From CAVVGZ01 sp963747965 (GTDB taxonomy: Bacteria; Chloroflexota; Anaerolineae; Anaerolineales; Anaerolineaceae): a stretch of 64,000 nt of DNA. This document shows positions 1 through 8,593 of the stretch, piece after piece. The stretch covers positions 186,001-250,000 of the forward strand of contig CAVVGZ010000007.1 in the NCBI GenBank assembly GCA_963747965.1, given 5' to 3'. Numbering within the stretch: position 1 is the first letter of the stretch; every line of letters starts with the position of its first letter. Made by a program: the position numbers and the translations under genes. The notes beneath the pieces are model-generated. The model was not told where the DNA came from and ran no database searches. It saw only the letters and a program-made list of their open reading frames with translations.

Positions 1-1
1 A

Positions 2-313
2 TCGAACTGGAAGAAAAAAGCTCAACAAGAATTTTTAATAAGGATAAACTTGTGGGAATCGTACCTGAAAGAATTGAAACGAAATCCAGCAATGAATATA
101 GGCTCTTTTAGTTACCAGGTGCGAAACCGGATTATCCTAGATCTTCTTGAAGAAGAATTAAAAGTTGCCAATAATGATGAAATCGTAAGTATCCAACATC
201 TGGATGAAACCTTGAAGAATCTGGTAAAGGATGGTGATTTTATCTGGCAATTTGACCTTAGCAGGGGATTTCCAAAAAACCAGTACTGGTATCTTTATAT
301 CAAATTTTTATGA
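2..313 (+). CDS. 3' end of a gene of unknown function (5' end outside window)
   Basis: The reading frame is open to the left edge, so the gene probably begins upstream; an internal TTG at 50 is the only in-window start and lacks a ribosome binding site. About 103 residues are visible. They are mixed charged/hydrophobic with predicted helix (for example LLEEELKVANNDEIVSI) and end in an aromatic stretch (QYWYLYIKF). I do not recognise a domain. The stop overlaps the start of the cobalamin adenosyltransferase (ATGA at 310-313), so the two are probably co-translated, but this does not tell us the function. Confidence 0.55.
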   Translation, partial: SNWKKKAQQEFLIRINLWESYLKELKRNPAMNIGSFSYQVRNRIILDLLEEELKVANNDEIVSIQHLDETLKNLVKDGDFIWQFDLSRGFPKNQYWYLYIKFL

Positions 314-882
314 GTACCGAGGGTATAAATATGGCTGCATTTTACACTGGCAAAGGGGATGACGGTACAACGGGTATGCTTGGAGAAGGCCGCCTGTGGA
401 AATCGGACCTGGTAATTGAAACAGTTGGTACTATTGATGAACTCACTTCAATTATTGGTATTGCGCGCAGCCATGTTGGATTGGAAACCATACCAAACAT
501 CCTCTTAAAAATTCAACGCGATCTTTATAAAATCATGTCGGAAGTGACGGCAACCCCAGAAAACCGGAATCGATTTGAGTGGATAGACCAAAAACAGGTT
601 AAATGGGTAGAGGAACAAATTCAATCATTTGAAGAAATGGTTGGATCTCCAAAAGGATTCATTATTCCAGGTGATACTCTTTCCGGGGCCTACCTGGATT
701 TTGCACGAACCGTTTGCCGTCGGGCAGAAAGAAAGATGGTTGACCTGGTTCTGAATGGCAAACTGACTAATCCGGCCTTATTAAGTTATTTCAACCGGCT
801 TTCCACGCTTTTTTTTATTCTTGAACTTGCAGAAAACGAATCCGGCGGGATTGAATCTCCAACATTGGCGAAAGACAAGTAA
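310..882 (+). CDS. PduO-type cob(I)alamin adenosyltransferase
   Basis: This enzyme would transfer the 5'-deoxyadenosyl group of ATP to Co(I) corrinoid, making adenosylcobalamin in the cytoplasm. The 190-aa length fits the PduO/MMAB family. Visible signatures are the N-terminal ATP-binding motif TGKGDDGTTG (residues 13-22), VGTIDELTS near residue 45, and the C-terminal arginine-rich helix RTVCRRAER. The ATG at 310 overlaps the upstream stop; a second ATG at 331 begins nearer the conserved core and could also be the start. The DUF554 gene follows after 4 bp, so the three genes form a short operon. The family assignment is firm; whether the substrate is cobalamin or a precursor cannot be told. 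Confidence 0.9.
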   Translation: MSTEGINMAAFYTGKGDDGTTGMLGEGRLWKSDLVIETVGTIDELTSIIGIARSHVGLETIPNILLKIQRDLYKIMSEVTATPENRNRFEWIDQKQVKWVEEQIQSFEEMVGSPKGFIIPGDTLSGAYLDFARTVCRRAERKMVDLVLNGKLTNPALLSYFNRLSTLFFILELAENESGGIESPTLAKDK

Positions 883-886
883 ATTA

Positions 887-1594
887 ATGACTGGAACAAT
901 TTTCAACGTGATTACAATTATTGTGGGTGGGGCATTGGGGGTTTTCCTGGGAAAGCGTTTTCCTGATCGTTTAAGGGAGACAGTTATGTCCTGTCTTGGA
1001 TTATTCACTTTTGCTTATGGAATCCATTTATTTCTAAAAACAGAAAACTCATTAATTGTCCTGGGCAGTTTATTAATTGGAATTTTGCTTGGTGAATGGA
1101 TGCAAATAGAGAAAGGCCTGGAAAATGCAGGCGGCTGGTTGGAAAAACATTTCAACCATAGCGATGACGCTGACAGCAAGGCGCGGTTTATCAGGGGATT
1201 TCTGACAACTTCACTGCTTTTTTGTATTGGTCCTATGGCGATTTTAGGTTCCATCCAGGACGGATTAACCGGGGATTACAGCCTGCTAGCAATTAAATCC
1301 ATTTTAGATGGATTTGCCGCCCTTGCATTCGCCTCCAGCCTGGGGATTGGGGTATTATTTTCCTCCTTTTCAATTCTGGTTTACCAGGGAGCAATAACAT
1401 TAACTGCAGCCCAAGCTCAAGCCTTGATAACACCGCAGATGATGAATGAAATGACGGCGGTTGGCGGGATTATTTTGCTTGCTTTAGCCCTGTCAAGTTT
1501 GCTTGAATTAATGAAAATCCGCGCTGGAAATTATCTTCCCGCTCTTTTTGTTGCCCCCTTTATTGTTTTATTATTCAATGCGCTGGGACTTTAA
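887..1594 (+). CDS. DUF554 family membrane protein
   Basis: A 235-aa polytopic membrane protein. The N-terminus GTIFNVITIIVGGALGVFLG is typical of the DUF554 family (YdfK-like), as are the glycine-rich helices further on (LLIGILLGEWMQIEKGLE) and the segment CIGPMAILGSIQDGL. About six hydrophobic helices can be counted. The frame is open further upstream (to 821), but that part overlaps the preceding gene, so the ATG at 887, 4 bp after the upstream stop, was chosen. The biochemical function of the family is not established; a transport role is often assumed. It is probably co-transcribed with the adenosyltransferase. Confidence 0.85.
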   Translation: MTGTIFNVITIIVGGALGVFLGKRFPDRLRETVMSCLGLFTFAYGIHLFLKTENSLIVLGSLLIGILLGEWMQIEKGLENAGGWLEKHFNHSDDADSKARFIRGFLTTSLLFCIGPMAILGSIQDGLTGDYSLLAIKSILDGFAALAFASSLGIGVLFSSFSILVYQGAITLTAAQAQALITPQMMNEMTAVGGIILLALALSSLLELMKIRAGNYLPALFVAPFIVLLFNALGL

Positions 1595-1665
1595 TTCGAT
1601 CATAATCCCTGAATTCCAGCCAAATCCAAAATATACCTAAAATTGACAATATTTCTATCATGGGG

Positions 1666-2511
1666 TTAATGATTACCTGGATTGAAGGAAAATACAGGAT
1701 ACAGCTCACCGGAATGTTTAAACCCCAACCTCGAATATAAAGCAATAGATGCACGGTTGTCATCCTGGGTGTTGACAGTAACCCTGGAAATACCAGTCAA
1801 GAAATAATATTCGAGCAGATTCCTCACTAATAAATAAGCAATGCCTCGCCTCTGGACATCAGGCAATACAGCCAGCCTGGATAGGTGGGCATAGTTCAGA
1901 ACCGAAGAGCTGATTTGATATCCAACAATTTTATTTTCCAATTCAGCCACAATCGCATAAGTTGACTGGTTATACGCCAGCTTTAAGCTCTTTTTGGATA
2001 TTTTCCAAATATCATCGAAGCAAAGATGGTCCAAGGTGAGCACACTACTGATATCAGATTCAGTCATGCGCCGTAGAATTATCCCCTTTTGCGTTTGAGC
2101 CGGACCTGGCAGATTCCCATTCCAATCCAGGACGATAATGTTCTGGCAGATATTAAAATTATTTGCTTGTAAAATCTCCTCAAACCAATCCTGCACAGCA
2201 AGAGACACTATCTGGATATCTGCGTAGACAGCAAAATCCGAAAGTACTTTTTCAAATAATAATTTCCAGGCTGCATCAGGTTTTAAGGATGGTGCTACAG
2301 CAAACAATCTGATCCATGCAGCCGGTAAAATTTCCTGGATACAAGCAAGTGCGGCAAGAAACTGCCCATTATTTTCAGCCACCCAGTAAGGTTGGGATCC
2401 GAGCCATTCATATGGTGTACGCCAGTCTAGATGGTGATGAATGTTGTTTTCCTTCACCAGGAGACTTGCGAGGAGGGATTGATCAATGAGGGAAACTCGA
2501 CGGATAATCAT
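1666..2511 (-). CDS. GNAT family N-acetyltransferase
   Basis: A 281-aa protein with a C-terminal GNAT fold. The acetyl-CoA-binding motif is VLPDVQRRGIAYLLVRNLL (about residues 214-232), followed by VNTQDDNRASIALYSRLGF, the usual beta5 to alpha4 region of the family. The N-terminal half also has a GNAT-like pattern (FLAALACIQEILPAAWIRLF), so it may be a tandem, partly degenerate double-GNAT protein. The substrate cannot be inferred. A purine-rich ribosome site (taaggaaat) lies 7-10 bp before the ATG. It is convergent with the DUF554 gene and appears monocistronic. Confidence 0.85.
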   Translation of the reverse strand: MIIRRVSLIDQSLLASLLVKENNIHHHLDWRTPYEWLGSQPYWVAENNGQFLAALACIQEILPAAWIRLFAVAPSLKPDAAWKLLFEKVLSDFAVYADIQIVSLAVQDWFEEILQANNFNICQNIIVLDWNGNLPGPAQTQKGIILRRMTESDISSVLTLDHLCFDDIWKISKKSLKLAYNQSTYAIVAELENKIVGYQISSSVLNYAHLSRLAVLPDVQRRGIAYLLVRNLLEYYFLTGISRVTVNTQDDNRASIALYSRLGFKHSGELYPVFSFNPGNH

Positions 2512-2804
2512 CAGGCGGATTTCCTTACCTGAAATGTCATTTATTGCTTGTTGACGGGTTCATTTGCAAATCTTGAAAATTGAGATTGCCGATATGTTAT
2601 CACGGACATAATTCCCATGTTCCGTTACTTAGAATACAAACAGGTGTTCCCTGGATAATCAGGGTTCAGGAAAGTTTCGAAGATACTCCTTGAAAAAAAG
2701 CATTACTGATTACTCTGGTTTATATATAGGACCATTACCAGGTTAATTATTTAAGGTCTTCATGTTGAGAATATACAGGTGCATCATTTGGGATTATTGG
2801 ACCC
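2512..2804. other. Intergenic region without a recognisable gene
   Basis: This 293-bp AT-rich stretch lies upstream of the acetyltransferase and downstream of the HTH gene, both read on the minus strand. I see no coding frame, tRNA or strong hairpin in it. It presumably holds the acetyltransferase promoter and the end of the regulator transcript. Confidence 0.4.
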
Positions 2805-3512
2805 TTATTGCCTATCGTCCTTCCCTTCTCTCAAAAATTTTTCAGTGACTTCCAGTAATTTATCTTCCGGAAGTTTGCTCAGCTGTAATGATATTTCAAG
2901 ATATCGCTCATTTTCAGGATCGGTGATGAATGTTTGAATCGAAGCAGGCAGTTTTGAAAACTTTTGATAAATATCTTTTTCATTTCTCCATACCATAATT
3001 CTGCCAATATTGTCCAAAAAAACCTCAATCGGCAGTTCGAGGATAATTCCCAGGATCTCCAGTTCCGGTAAGGGGATGGGTTGTTTTGCCATTTCATAAC
3101 TTTTTATATGAGATGCTGGTATGGAAGACGCTTTGGCAAGTTGCTTTACGGAAATATCTGCATTTTTCCTTGCCAGGCGTAATTTCGTGGCAATAATCCG
3201 GTCCCTCAATTCCTGACGAATTTTCTCCGAAGATTGAAAACCAGCCATTATACCTTCTGGTTTTATCTGATTTCCCCAATAATGGTCAATTGGGAAATCA
3301 AGAAAAAATGCCAGTGCTTCGAGCTCAGGCAGGGATGGAGAACAGATCCCCTTCTCATAGCTTTTGAACTGCTGTACGGTGATTCCGAGGAATGTTGCAC
3401 ATTCATCAACGGTCCGGGTTGCAACAATCCGGCTGTTATAAATCAACACCCCCAATTTTTTGGCGCGCAAACTCACCTTAAGCATACTCGTATCAGTCAT
3501 CAGCTGTCTCAC
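2805..3512 (-). CDS. Transcriptional regulator with two Cro/C1-type HTH domains
   Basis: A 235-aa protein with two XRE-family helix-turn-helix domains in tandem. The first spans about residues 30-80 (TVDECATFLGITVQQFKSYE then PSLPELEALAFFLD); the second spans about residues 105-165 (VKQLAKASSIPASHIKSYE then PIPLPELEILGIILE). The repeated pattern SYE...PxLPELE shows the two are related duplicates. A C-terminal helical part (about 175-235) has no recognised domain. There is no membrane segment. The GTG at 3512 gives the longest protein; an ATG at 3500 is equally plausible. It is likely a DNA-binding regulator, possibly binding a two-part operator, but the target genes are unknown. Confidence 0.8.
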   Translation of the reverse strand: MRQLMTDTSMLKVSLRAKKLGVLIYNSRIVATRTVDECATFLGITVQQFKSYEKGICSPSLPELEALAFFLDFPIDHYWGNQIKPEGIMAGFQSSEKIRQELRDRIIATKLRLARKNADISVKQLAKASSIPASHIKSYEMAKQPIPLPELEILGIILELPIEVFLDNIGRIMVWRNEKDIYQKFSKLPASIQTFITDPENERYLEISLQLSKLPEDKLLEVTEKFLREGKDDRQ

Positions 3513-3587
3513 CCGATAATTAATATATCCATTCCCAATTTATGAAAGGATTTGTTTACACACGTATAAAAAAATTATAGCATTTTT

Positions 3588-3716
3588 ATGATCACGGGAC
3601 ATTTAGAAGATGATTTGTTGGCAGGTCTATTAATTGCCAATTTATTTGCCGGTAAATATAGCGGTTTACCCGAAAAATTTAATGTTAAGACCACACCACC
3701 GGAGATAAAATCCTGA
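3588..3716 (+). CDS. Possible 42-aa small protein
   Basis: A short frame beginning MITGHLEDDLLAGLLIANLF and ending TTPPEIKS. There is no Shine-Dalgarno sequence, but a -10-like TATAGC at 3576-3581 would place transcription start on the A of the ATG, the arrangement seen at better-supported genes in this window. The -35 region is weak (TTGTTT at 3552-3557, spacer 18). No domain is recognised, and codon use gives no decisive evidence. It could equally be chance in the region upstream of the divergent HTH gene. Confidence 0.25.
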   Translation: MITGHLEDDLLAGLLIANLFAGKYSGLPEKFNVKTTPPEIKS

Positions 3717-3786
3717 CCTATTTAGAAACATAAACACCTCCTATGATATTCCCACCGGAAATCTATCCATTCCACTCAAAAAGGGC

Positions 3787-5376
3787 TTAGCTGAAGCTGC
3801 GATAGACCCATTTTCCAGAAACCATCGTTCCAATGGGAATTATTTGCCTTAATTCCTCTGCAGGCATTAAAAATGGATTTTCAGGTAAAACGACCAGGTC
3901 GGCCAGATATCCCGGTGATAATTTCCCCAATTTGCTTTCCATACCACTCGCAAACGATGGACCGGTAATAAATCCATTAAAGGCTTCTGTAAGGGTGATT
4001 CGTTCCTGAGGATACCAGCCGTCTGGACCGGGAGAACCATCCATCCTGCGGCGGGACACCGCGGCATAGATTCCATGGAAAGGATTGGGATCTTCAACCG
4101 GGCAGTCAGATCCGAAAGCCAGGCAAACTCCGGCATTTAAAAGTGATTTGAATGTGTACGCTGATTTGCAACGCTGCCCCCAATGCTCCTGGGCAGTATC
4201 CATATCCGACAGAATATGGGTTGGCTGCATGGATGCAATAATGAAATTCTGTGCAAGACGATTGACATCTGGCGGATTCAACAATTGAACATGTTCGATT
4301 CTGTGGCGGAGTTGAGGAAGATCATTTTGCCTTTCAAATTCTCTTATTCTCTCCAGCGAATTGATGACCAAATTATTTGCCCTATCCCCGATGGCGTGAA
4401 CTGCCAGGGCTATTCCATTCCGGACAGATATTCTGCCATATTCATAGAGTTGATCTTCATCGATCAGTAAAATACCCGTGTTATCCGGATCATTCTCATA
4501 TGGTTCAAACATAGCCGCTGTTTGTGGTCCGAGAGCACCATCCGCAAAAATTTTAACCGGGCCAATTTTTAGGATATCGTCACCAAATCCGGATTGCAAC
4601 CCGATCTCGTCAGCGGCAGGTAAGGATTCAACAGGAATGCTTTTATTCACTCTTATTTCCAGCTGCTGAGATTGGTGGAGTGCCTGCAATGCTGAGAAAC
4701 AATTTTTACGATCAAAATCATGAATGCTGGTAAGCCCTAATTGTAATAATTGGTGCTGAGCATTTAATATTGCAACCTGCAGCATGCTGGCGGTGGGTTC
4801 GGGGATTACCTCTACAACCAGGGTCATTGCAGATTCAAGCAATATTCCGCTTGGATTGCCAGAACTGTCCCGCTGGATTATCCCGCCTGGCGGGTCAGGG
4901 GTAAACCTGTTAATCCCGGATAATTCCAATGCCTTAGAGTTAGCCCAACCGGCATGCCAGGATTTTTGGGTTAAATAAACCGGGTGATCCGGGACAAATG
5001 CGTCCAAATCTGCCAGGCTTCCATACTCATTTCCCCACTCGTTCTGGTTCCAACCATGTCCAAGAATCCAACTGCCTGGTGGTTGTGATGCGGCCTTCTT
5101 CCTTACCCTCTCCAGACATTCCTGCTTGGATTGGGTGGCGCAATCTACACGTTCAAGGTTGAGAGCATAATATGCCAGGTGCAGATGCGCATCGGTAAGC
5201 CCGGGTATGATTGTATTTCCCTGCAAATCTTCTTTCTTAGAGCCTGGAGGGGCTATAGAAAGGGCACTGGTGTCATCGCCAGTGTAGATGATCCTATCAC
5301 GATCCATCACCATTGCAGTCACAAATGGATTTAGGGGATTAAATGTATAGATTCTGGCATTGAAAAGAATATGCAT
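3787..5376 (-). CDS. Amidohydrolase family protein (YtcJ-like)
   Basis: A 529-aa metal-dependent hydrolase of the amidohydrolase superfamily, subgroup 3. The N-terminal beta-sandwich strand MHILFNARIYTF is followed by the metal ligands H64 and H66 in TDAHLHL. Further on are the HAIGDRA and HRIEHVQ motifs (metal-binding histidines) and the Asp-containing GSDCPVEDPNPFHG. The C-terminus returns to the sandwich domain (GYLADLVVLPENPF). Homologues act on cyclic or linear amides; the substrate here is unknown. There is no signal peptide, so it is cytoplasmic. It starts 3 bp after the parB stop and is the last gene of the minus-strand parAB operon. Confidence 0.85.
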   Translation of the reverse strand: MHILFNARIYTFNPLNPFVTAMVMDRDRIIYTGDDTSALSIAPPGSKKEDLQGNTIIPGLTDAHLHLAYYALNLERVDCATQSKQECLERVRKKAASQPPGSWILGHGWNQNEWGNEYGSLADLDAFVPDHPVYLTQKSWHAGWANSKALELSGINRFTPDPPGGIIQRDSSGNPSGILLESAMTLVVEVIPEPTASMLQVAILNAQHQLLQLGLTSIHDFDRKNCFSALQALHQSQQLEIRVNKSIPVESLPAADEIGLQSGFGDDILKIGPVKIFADGALGPQTAAMFEPYENDPDNTGILLIDEDQLYEYGRISVRNGIALAVHAIGDRANNLVINSLERIREFERQNDLPQLRHRIEHVQLLNPPDVNRLAQNFIIASMQPTHILSDMDTAQEHWGQRCKSAYTFKSLLNAGVCLAFGSDCPVEDPNPFHGIYAAVSRRRMDGSPGPDGWYPQERITLTEAFNGFITGPSFASGMESKLGKLSPGYLADLVVLPENPFLMPAEELRQIIPIGTMVSGKWVYRSFS

Positions 5377-5379
5377 GGA

Positions 5380-6234
5380 CTAACTTCCAAGGATCTGGTT
5401 TACTAGTGTGTCAAGATCCTCATCAGAAAAGTAATGGATAATCAGTTTCCCGCCTTTTTTTCCATGCTGGAGGGTCACTTTGGTTCCAAAATGGGAACGC
5501 AGCCTGCTTTCCAGGTCAAGCTTATCAGGGGATTGTGCCGGTTGTACCTTGATTTTTGGACGTTCCCCGGATAATTTTCGCACCAGATCTTCGGTTTGGC
5601 GGACATTAAGCTGGTATTTGAGAATGGTCTGTAAGGCAGCAATCTGAGATTGAGAGGAATTTAGCGATAAAAGTGCCCTGGCGTGGCCTTCCGATATTTG
5701 ATTTCCAGAAAGTGCTCTGCGAACGGTTTCCGGAAGTTTAAGCAGACGAATTGTATTTGTAACGGTAACCCGGTTCTTGGAGACACGTTCAGCGATCTCT
5801 TCATGAGAGAGGTTGAACTCTTCGATGAGCTGCTGATAGGCATCTGCTTTTTCAAGTGGCGCTAAGTCGCTGCGTTGAATATTTTCTATCAATGCCAATT
5901 CTAGTCTTTGCTGATTGCTTGCCTGCCGGATGATAGCAGGGACTGCATCGAGACCAGCCAATTGGGCTGCCCGCCACCTCCTTTCGCCTGCTATCAGTGT
6001 ATAAGCGTTGCCCTGTTCATCCTGGGTAAGAATAAGCGGTTGTAATATGCCGTGTTCCCGAATGGAATTAGCCAGGTCATGTAAATCCTCCTCGTTGATG
6101 TTTTTCCGGGGCTGGCTGGGGTTTACTTTAATGCTGGTAATGGGAACGAAATTTACACCGCTTTCACCAGGAGATGCATCATCGGAAGGTATGAGCGCTT
6201 CCAGTCCCCTACCGAGTCCAGGTTTACGAGCCAT
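5380..6234 (-). CDS. parB: Chromosome partitioning protein ParB
   Basis: A 284-aa ParB/Spo0J protein, which binds parS sites and spreads as a CTP-dependent clamp to organise the origin region. The start was set at the ATG giving MARKPGLGRGLEALIPS, the canonical N-terminus that stimulates ParA; the frame runs further upstream but into parA. The CTP/nuclease-like domain carries VNPSQPRKNI, LIAGERRWRAAQLAG and ALIENIQRSDL. The central HTH (SHEEIAERVSKNRVTVTNTI, about residues 160-180) binds parS, and the C-terminus is the dimerisation domain. It lies 11 bp after parA. No consensus parS palindrome was found in this window. Confidence 0.95.
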   Translation of the reverse strand: MARKPGLGRGLEALIPSDDASPGESGVNFVPITSIKVNPSQPRKNINEEDLHDLANSIREHGILQPLILTQDEQGNAYTLIAGERRWRAAQLAGLDAVPAIIRQASNQQRLELALIENIQRSDLAPLEKADAYQQLIEEFNLSHEEIAERVSKNRVTVTNTIRLLKLPETVRRALSGNQISEGHARALLSLNSSQSQIAALQTILKYQLNVRQTEDLVRKLSGERPKIKVQPAQSPDKLDLESRLRSHFGTKVTLQHGKKGGKLIIHYFSDEDLDTLVNQILGS

Positions 6235-6245
6235 GGCTGTGTCCT

Positions 6246-7037
6246 TTATGTGCTGATTTTGGTGATATGAGTGCCATCTTGTTCCAGTATTTCTAAGGTT
6301 AGAGCCTGGTAACATTGAGCAGCAGCTGAGTGCGGGGCATATATATTGACAGGCTGACCATAGGATGGCGCTTCAGCAAGCCTGACCGAACGGGGAATGA
6401 TTGTATCAAAAACCTGTCCCGGGAAATACTTCCGGACTTCGTTTACAACATCCTGGGAAAGGTTGGTTCGTCCATCGAACATGGTTAAGATAACCCCGCG
6501 CACCTTGAGATTCGGGCTCAGGTTCGTCCGTATCTTGTTCAAGGTCTGGGTTAATTGTCCCAAGCCCTCCAGGGCTAAATATTCACATTGTACAGGGATA
6601 AGAACCCCATCCCTGGCAGCGATCAACCCGTTAATTGTCAGGAGGCTTAAAGATGGAGGACAGTCAATCAGAATGTAGTCATATCTTTCCTCGACAGGAT
6701 TTATGATCTCCTTTAACCGAAATTCCCGGTTTGGTAATTCAATCATCTCAATCTCTGCTCCGGCGAGGGATGGCGAGGAAGGCAGGAGGGATATTTTGAA
6801 GCGGGGATTATGCAGGATTTGCGGGGTGATTGGCACTGAACCGATGAGTACTTCATATGTACCGGTTTTTACCTTCCTTTTATCAACTCCCAATGAGGAT
6901 GTGGCGTTTGCCTGTGCATCGAGGTCAATAATTAATACTTTTTGTCCAAAATGACCAAGCAATGCAGCAATATTAATGGCAGATGTAGTTTTTCCCACAC
7001 CACCTTTTTGATTTACCAGAGCGTGTATTTTTGCCAT
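6246..7037 (-). CDS. parA: Chromosome partitioning ATPase ParA/Soj
   Basis: A 263-aa deviant Walker-type ATPase that works with ParB in origin segregation and DnaA control. The deviant Walker A motif is KGGVGKTTSAINIA (residues 10-23), with Walker A' LIIDLDAQANAT and Walker B YDYILIDCPPSL. The ATG shares its first base with the stop of the upstream pfkB-like gene, showing translational coupling, and parB follows after 11 bp. Length and motifs are normal for chromosomal Soj proteins, as opposed to plasmid ParA with an N-terminal HTH. Confidence 0.95.
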   Translation of the reverse strand: MAKIHALVNQKGGVGKTTSAINIAALLGHFGQKVLIIDLDAQANATSSLGVDKRKVKTGTYEVLIGSVPITPQILHNPRFKISLLPSSPSLAGAEIEMIELPNREFRLKEIINPVEERYDYILIDCPPSLSLLTINGLIAARDGVLIPVQCEYLALEGLGQLTQTLNKIRTNLSPNLKVRGVILTMFDGRTNLSQDVVNEVRKYFPGQVFDTIIPRSVRLAEAPSYGQPVNIYAPHSAAAQCYQALTLEILEQDGTHITKIST

Positions 7038-7908
7038 TACTCTATTTTCTGATTACCAAGTTCCATAGAAAAGTTTTCAATTTCCCTGGTTGTTGGTACG
7101 GAAGCAATCCCGAGCCTGGTTACTGATACGGCTGCTACCAGGGTGGCAAATCTTCCCGCTTCCCATGGGTCGAATGTCTGAATATATCTGCCGAAGAATG
7201 CTGCAGCGAAAATATCCCCTGCACCGGTTGTGTCAACAACATCTTTGCGGGGCGGCCGAAACCTGCGGCTGTCTCCTTTCCAAAATACTCGAGCTCCATC
7301 GCTCCCCTCTGTTGCTACAACGATTGGAATTGCCTGGACGATTCTCTCCAAAGTAGATTCTTCACCATTCACGTCCTCCATACTCAATATCACAATCGAT
7401 GATCCGGCAATAAAGCCTTCCAGTTCGGGGGATTTTCTATAATACACCCGTTTGTCTTCCCCCCATCCACGCAGCAAACCCTGGACAGTCAAACCAACCA
7501 AGATTCCGGGAAGCATTTAATAATTTCCCGGGTCATCTCATCTGCCACAGGTGAAAAATGCACAAGTTTTGGATTTTTCCATTGATCGGGTATGAGGTTT
7601 GAATCGATGATATTGGCGCGGTGATATATGTACTGGTCACGTTTATCACCCCGGGAAATATTTTTGAAGGTGGTCGTAACCTGTGATGGTTGGGAGATTA
7701 CCTCAACCCCTTTTAATGCACTTAAATCCACTCCTGGGGAACAGGATGTAATTATTCCTGTCTTAAGGCCCATGGCTTTTGCGGTCAAGGCAGAATATGT
7801 TACTCCGCCTCCCAGCATTACACCTTGCGGAGTAATATCTTCGGTTACATGACCAACCACTAGATAGTCCAAAACCATCTTATTGTCAGCGTGAATTTCA
7901 GAATTCAT
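7037..7908 (-). CDS. PfkB-family carbohydrate kinase (single-base frameshift)
   Basis: A ribokinase/PfkB-type sugar or nucleoside kinase read in two frames. The first (7908 to about 7506) contains LVVGHVTEDITPQG and the substrate motif MLGGGVTYSALTAKA. The second (about 7506 to 7037) contains ILVGLTVQGLLRGW and the ATP/catalytic motif VVDTTGAGDIFAAAFF with the catalytic Asp. The frames join perfectly (FPGILVGL) if one base is restored to the CC at 7506-7507, giving about 290 aa, the usual size. Because the rest is well conserved, I treat this as a sequence error, although a recent mutation is possible. It precedes parA with a 1-bp overlap. Substrate unknown. Confidence 0.8.
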
Positions 7909-7947
7909 AATAGCCTCGATCAGAAAATGATTTATCCCCAGACTTGC

Positions 7948-8434
7948 TTAAATATTTTCGGCTGATTCTTCTTCAGCTTTTTCAATAAAATTCAAAACGG
8001 GAGCGGGTGTTTCACAATAAGGACATACATCCCAAACCAATTCCAGGAGGCGATTGCATGTCTGGCAATGCGTTTTTAAAAGGGTATGGCAGCTTGGACA
8101 GATTGACCAGTCCTCGTCTATTTGCCGGCTGCATCCAGGACATACCGCCCTATCTTCGATGGTTTGCAGGAGGGTTTCATCCTCCAGTGTCCGCTGGTAC
8201 TCATCTTCAATTGTCCGCCTCGGGCGAAGGATCAGGTAAACAATTATTCCCGGCAGGAAAAAGACTAATGTAATCAGGGTTGCCAGAATCCTTAGCAGCG
8301 GATCTTTCGTCCTGGATTTTAATATCCCTATAGGTCCAAAAAATTAAACTGAGCCAGAGAGCGGCAACAAATGCCCCTGCAAATGCAGTACCGACCATGA
8401 TAAAACTACTGAGCGTTGTGGGATCAATTCTCAT
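7948..8434 (-). CDS. Zinc-ribbon membrane protein (single-base frameshift)
   Basis: The N-terminal frame from the ATG at 8434 gives a transmembrane helix (TAFAGAFVAALWLSLIFWTY). After one extra T in the run at 8317-8320 the frame continues as RTKDPLLRILATLITLVFFL, a second helix, then TIEDEYQRTLEDETLLQTIE and three zinc-knuckle pairs: CPGC, CPSC and CQTC, plus CPYC near the end. It stops at 7948 after AEEESAENI. The merged product is about 161 aa: two membrane helices followed by a double zinc ribbon facing the cytoplasm. Function unknown. An extended -10 (TGCTATAAT) and GGAG ribosome site precede it. It heads the pfkB-parAB operon, 39 bp upstream of pfkB. Confidence 0.75.
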
Positions 8435-8593
8435 TTAGGGCTCCAATAATCGATTATAGCATGATCAACCCTTTCCAATAATTGGTCATACCTGTATATG
8501 GAAATAATTGCCTGTATGGATTTGAAAAAAATATAAAATATAGGTAATTCAATTCCAATTGTTTTCTATTCAGGTTTTTAGGAGCGTATTTTG

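Noticed and set aside
3234..3545. 103-codon plus-strand frame
   Set aside because: Antisense to the double-HTH regulator, which has clear paired motifs.
7489..7516. Programmed -1 frameshift in the pfkB-like gene
   Set aside because: There is no heptameric slippery site at the junction, and the same kind of single-base break occurs in many unrelated genes of the window.
8008..8030. Possible parS site near the zinc-ribbon gene
   Set aside because: Only the half-site TGTTTCAC is present; the second half of the palindrome is missing.
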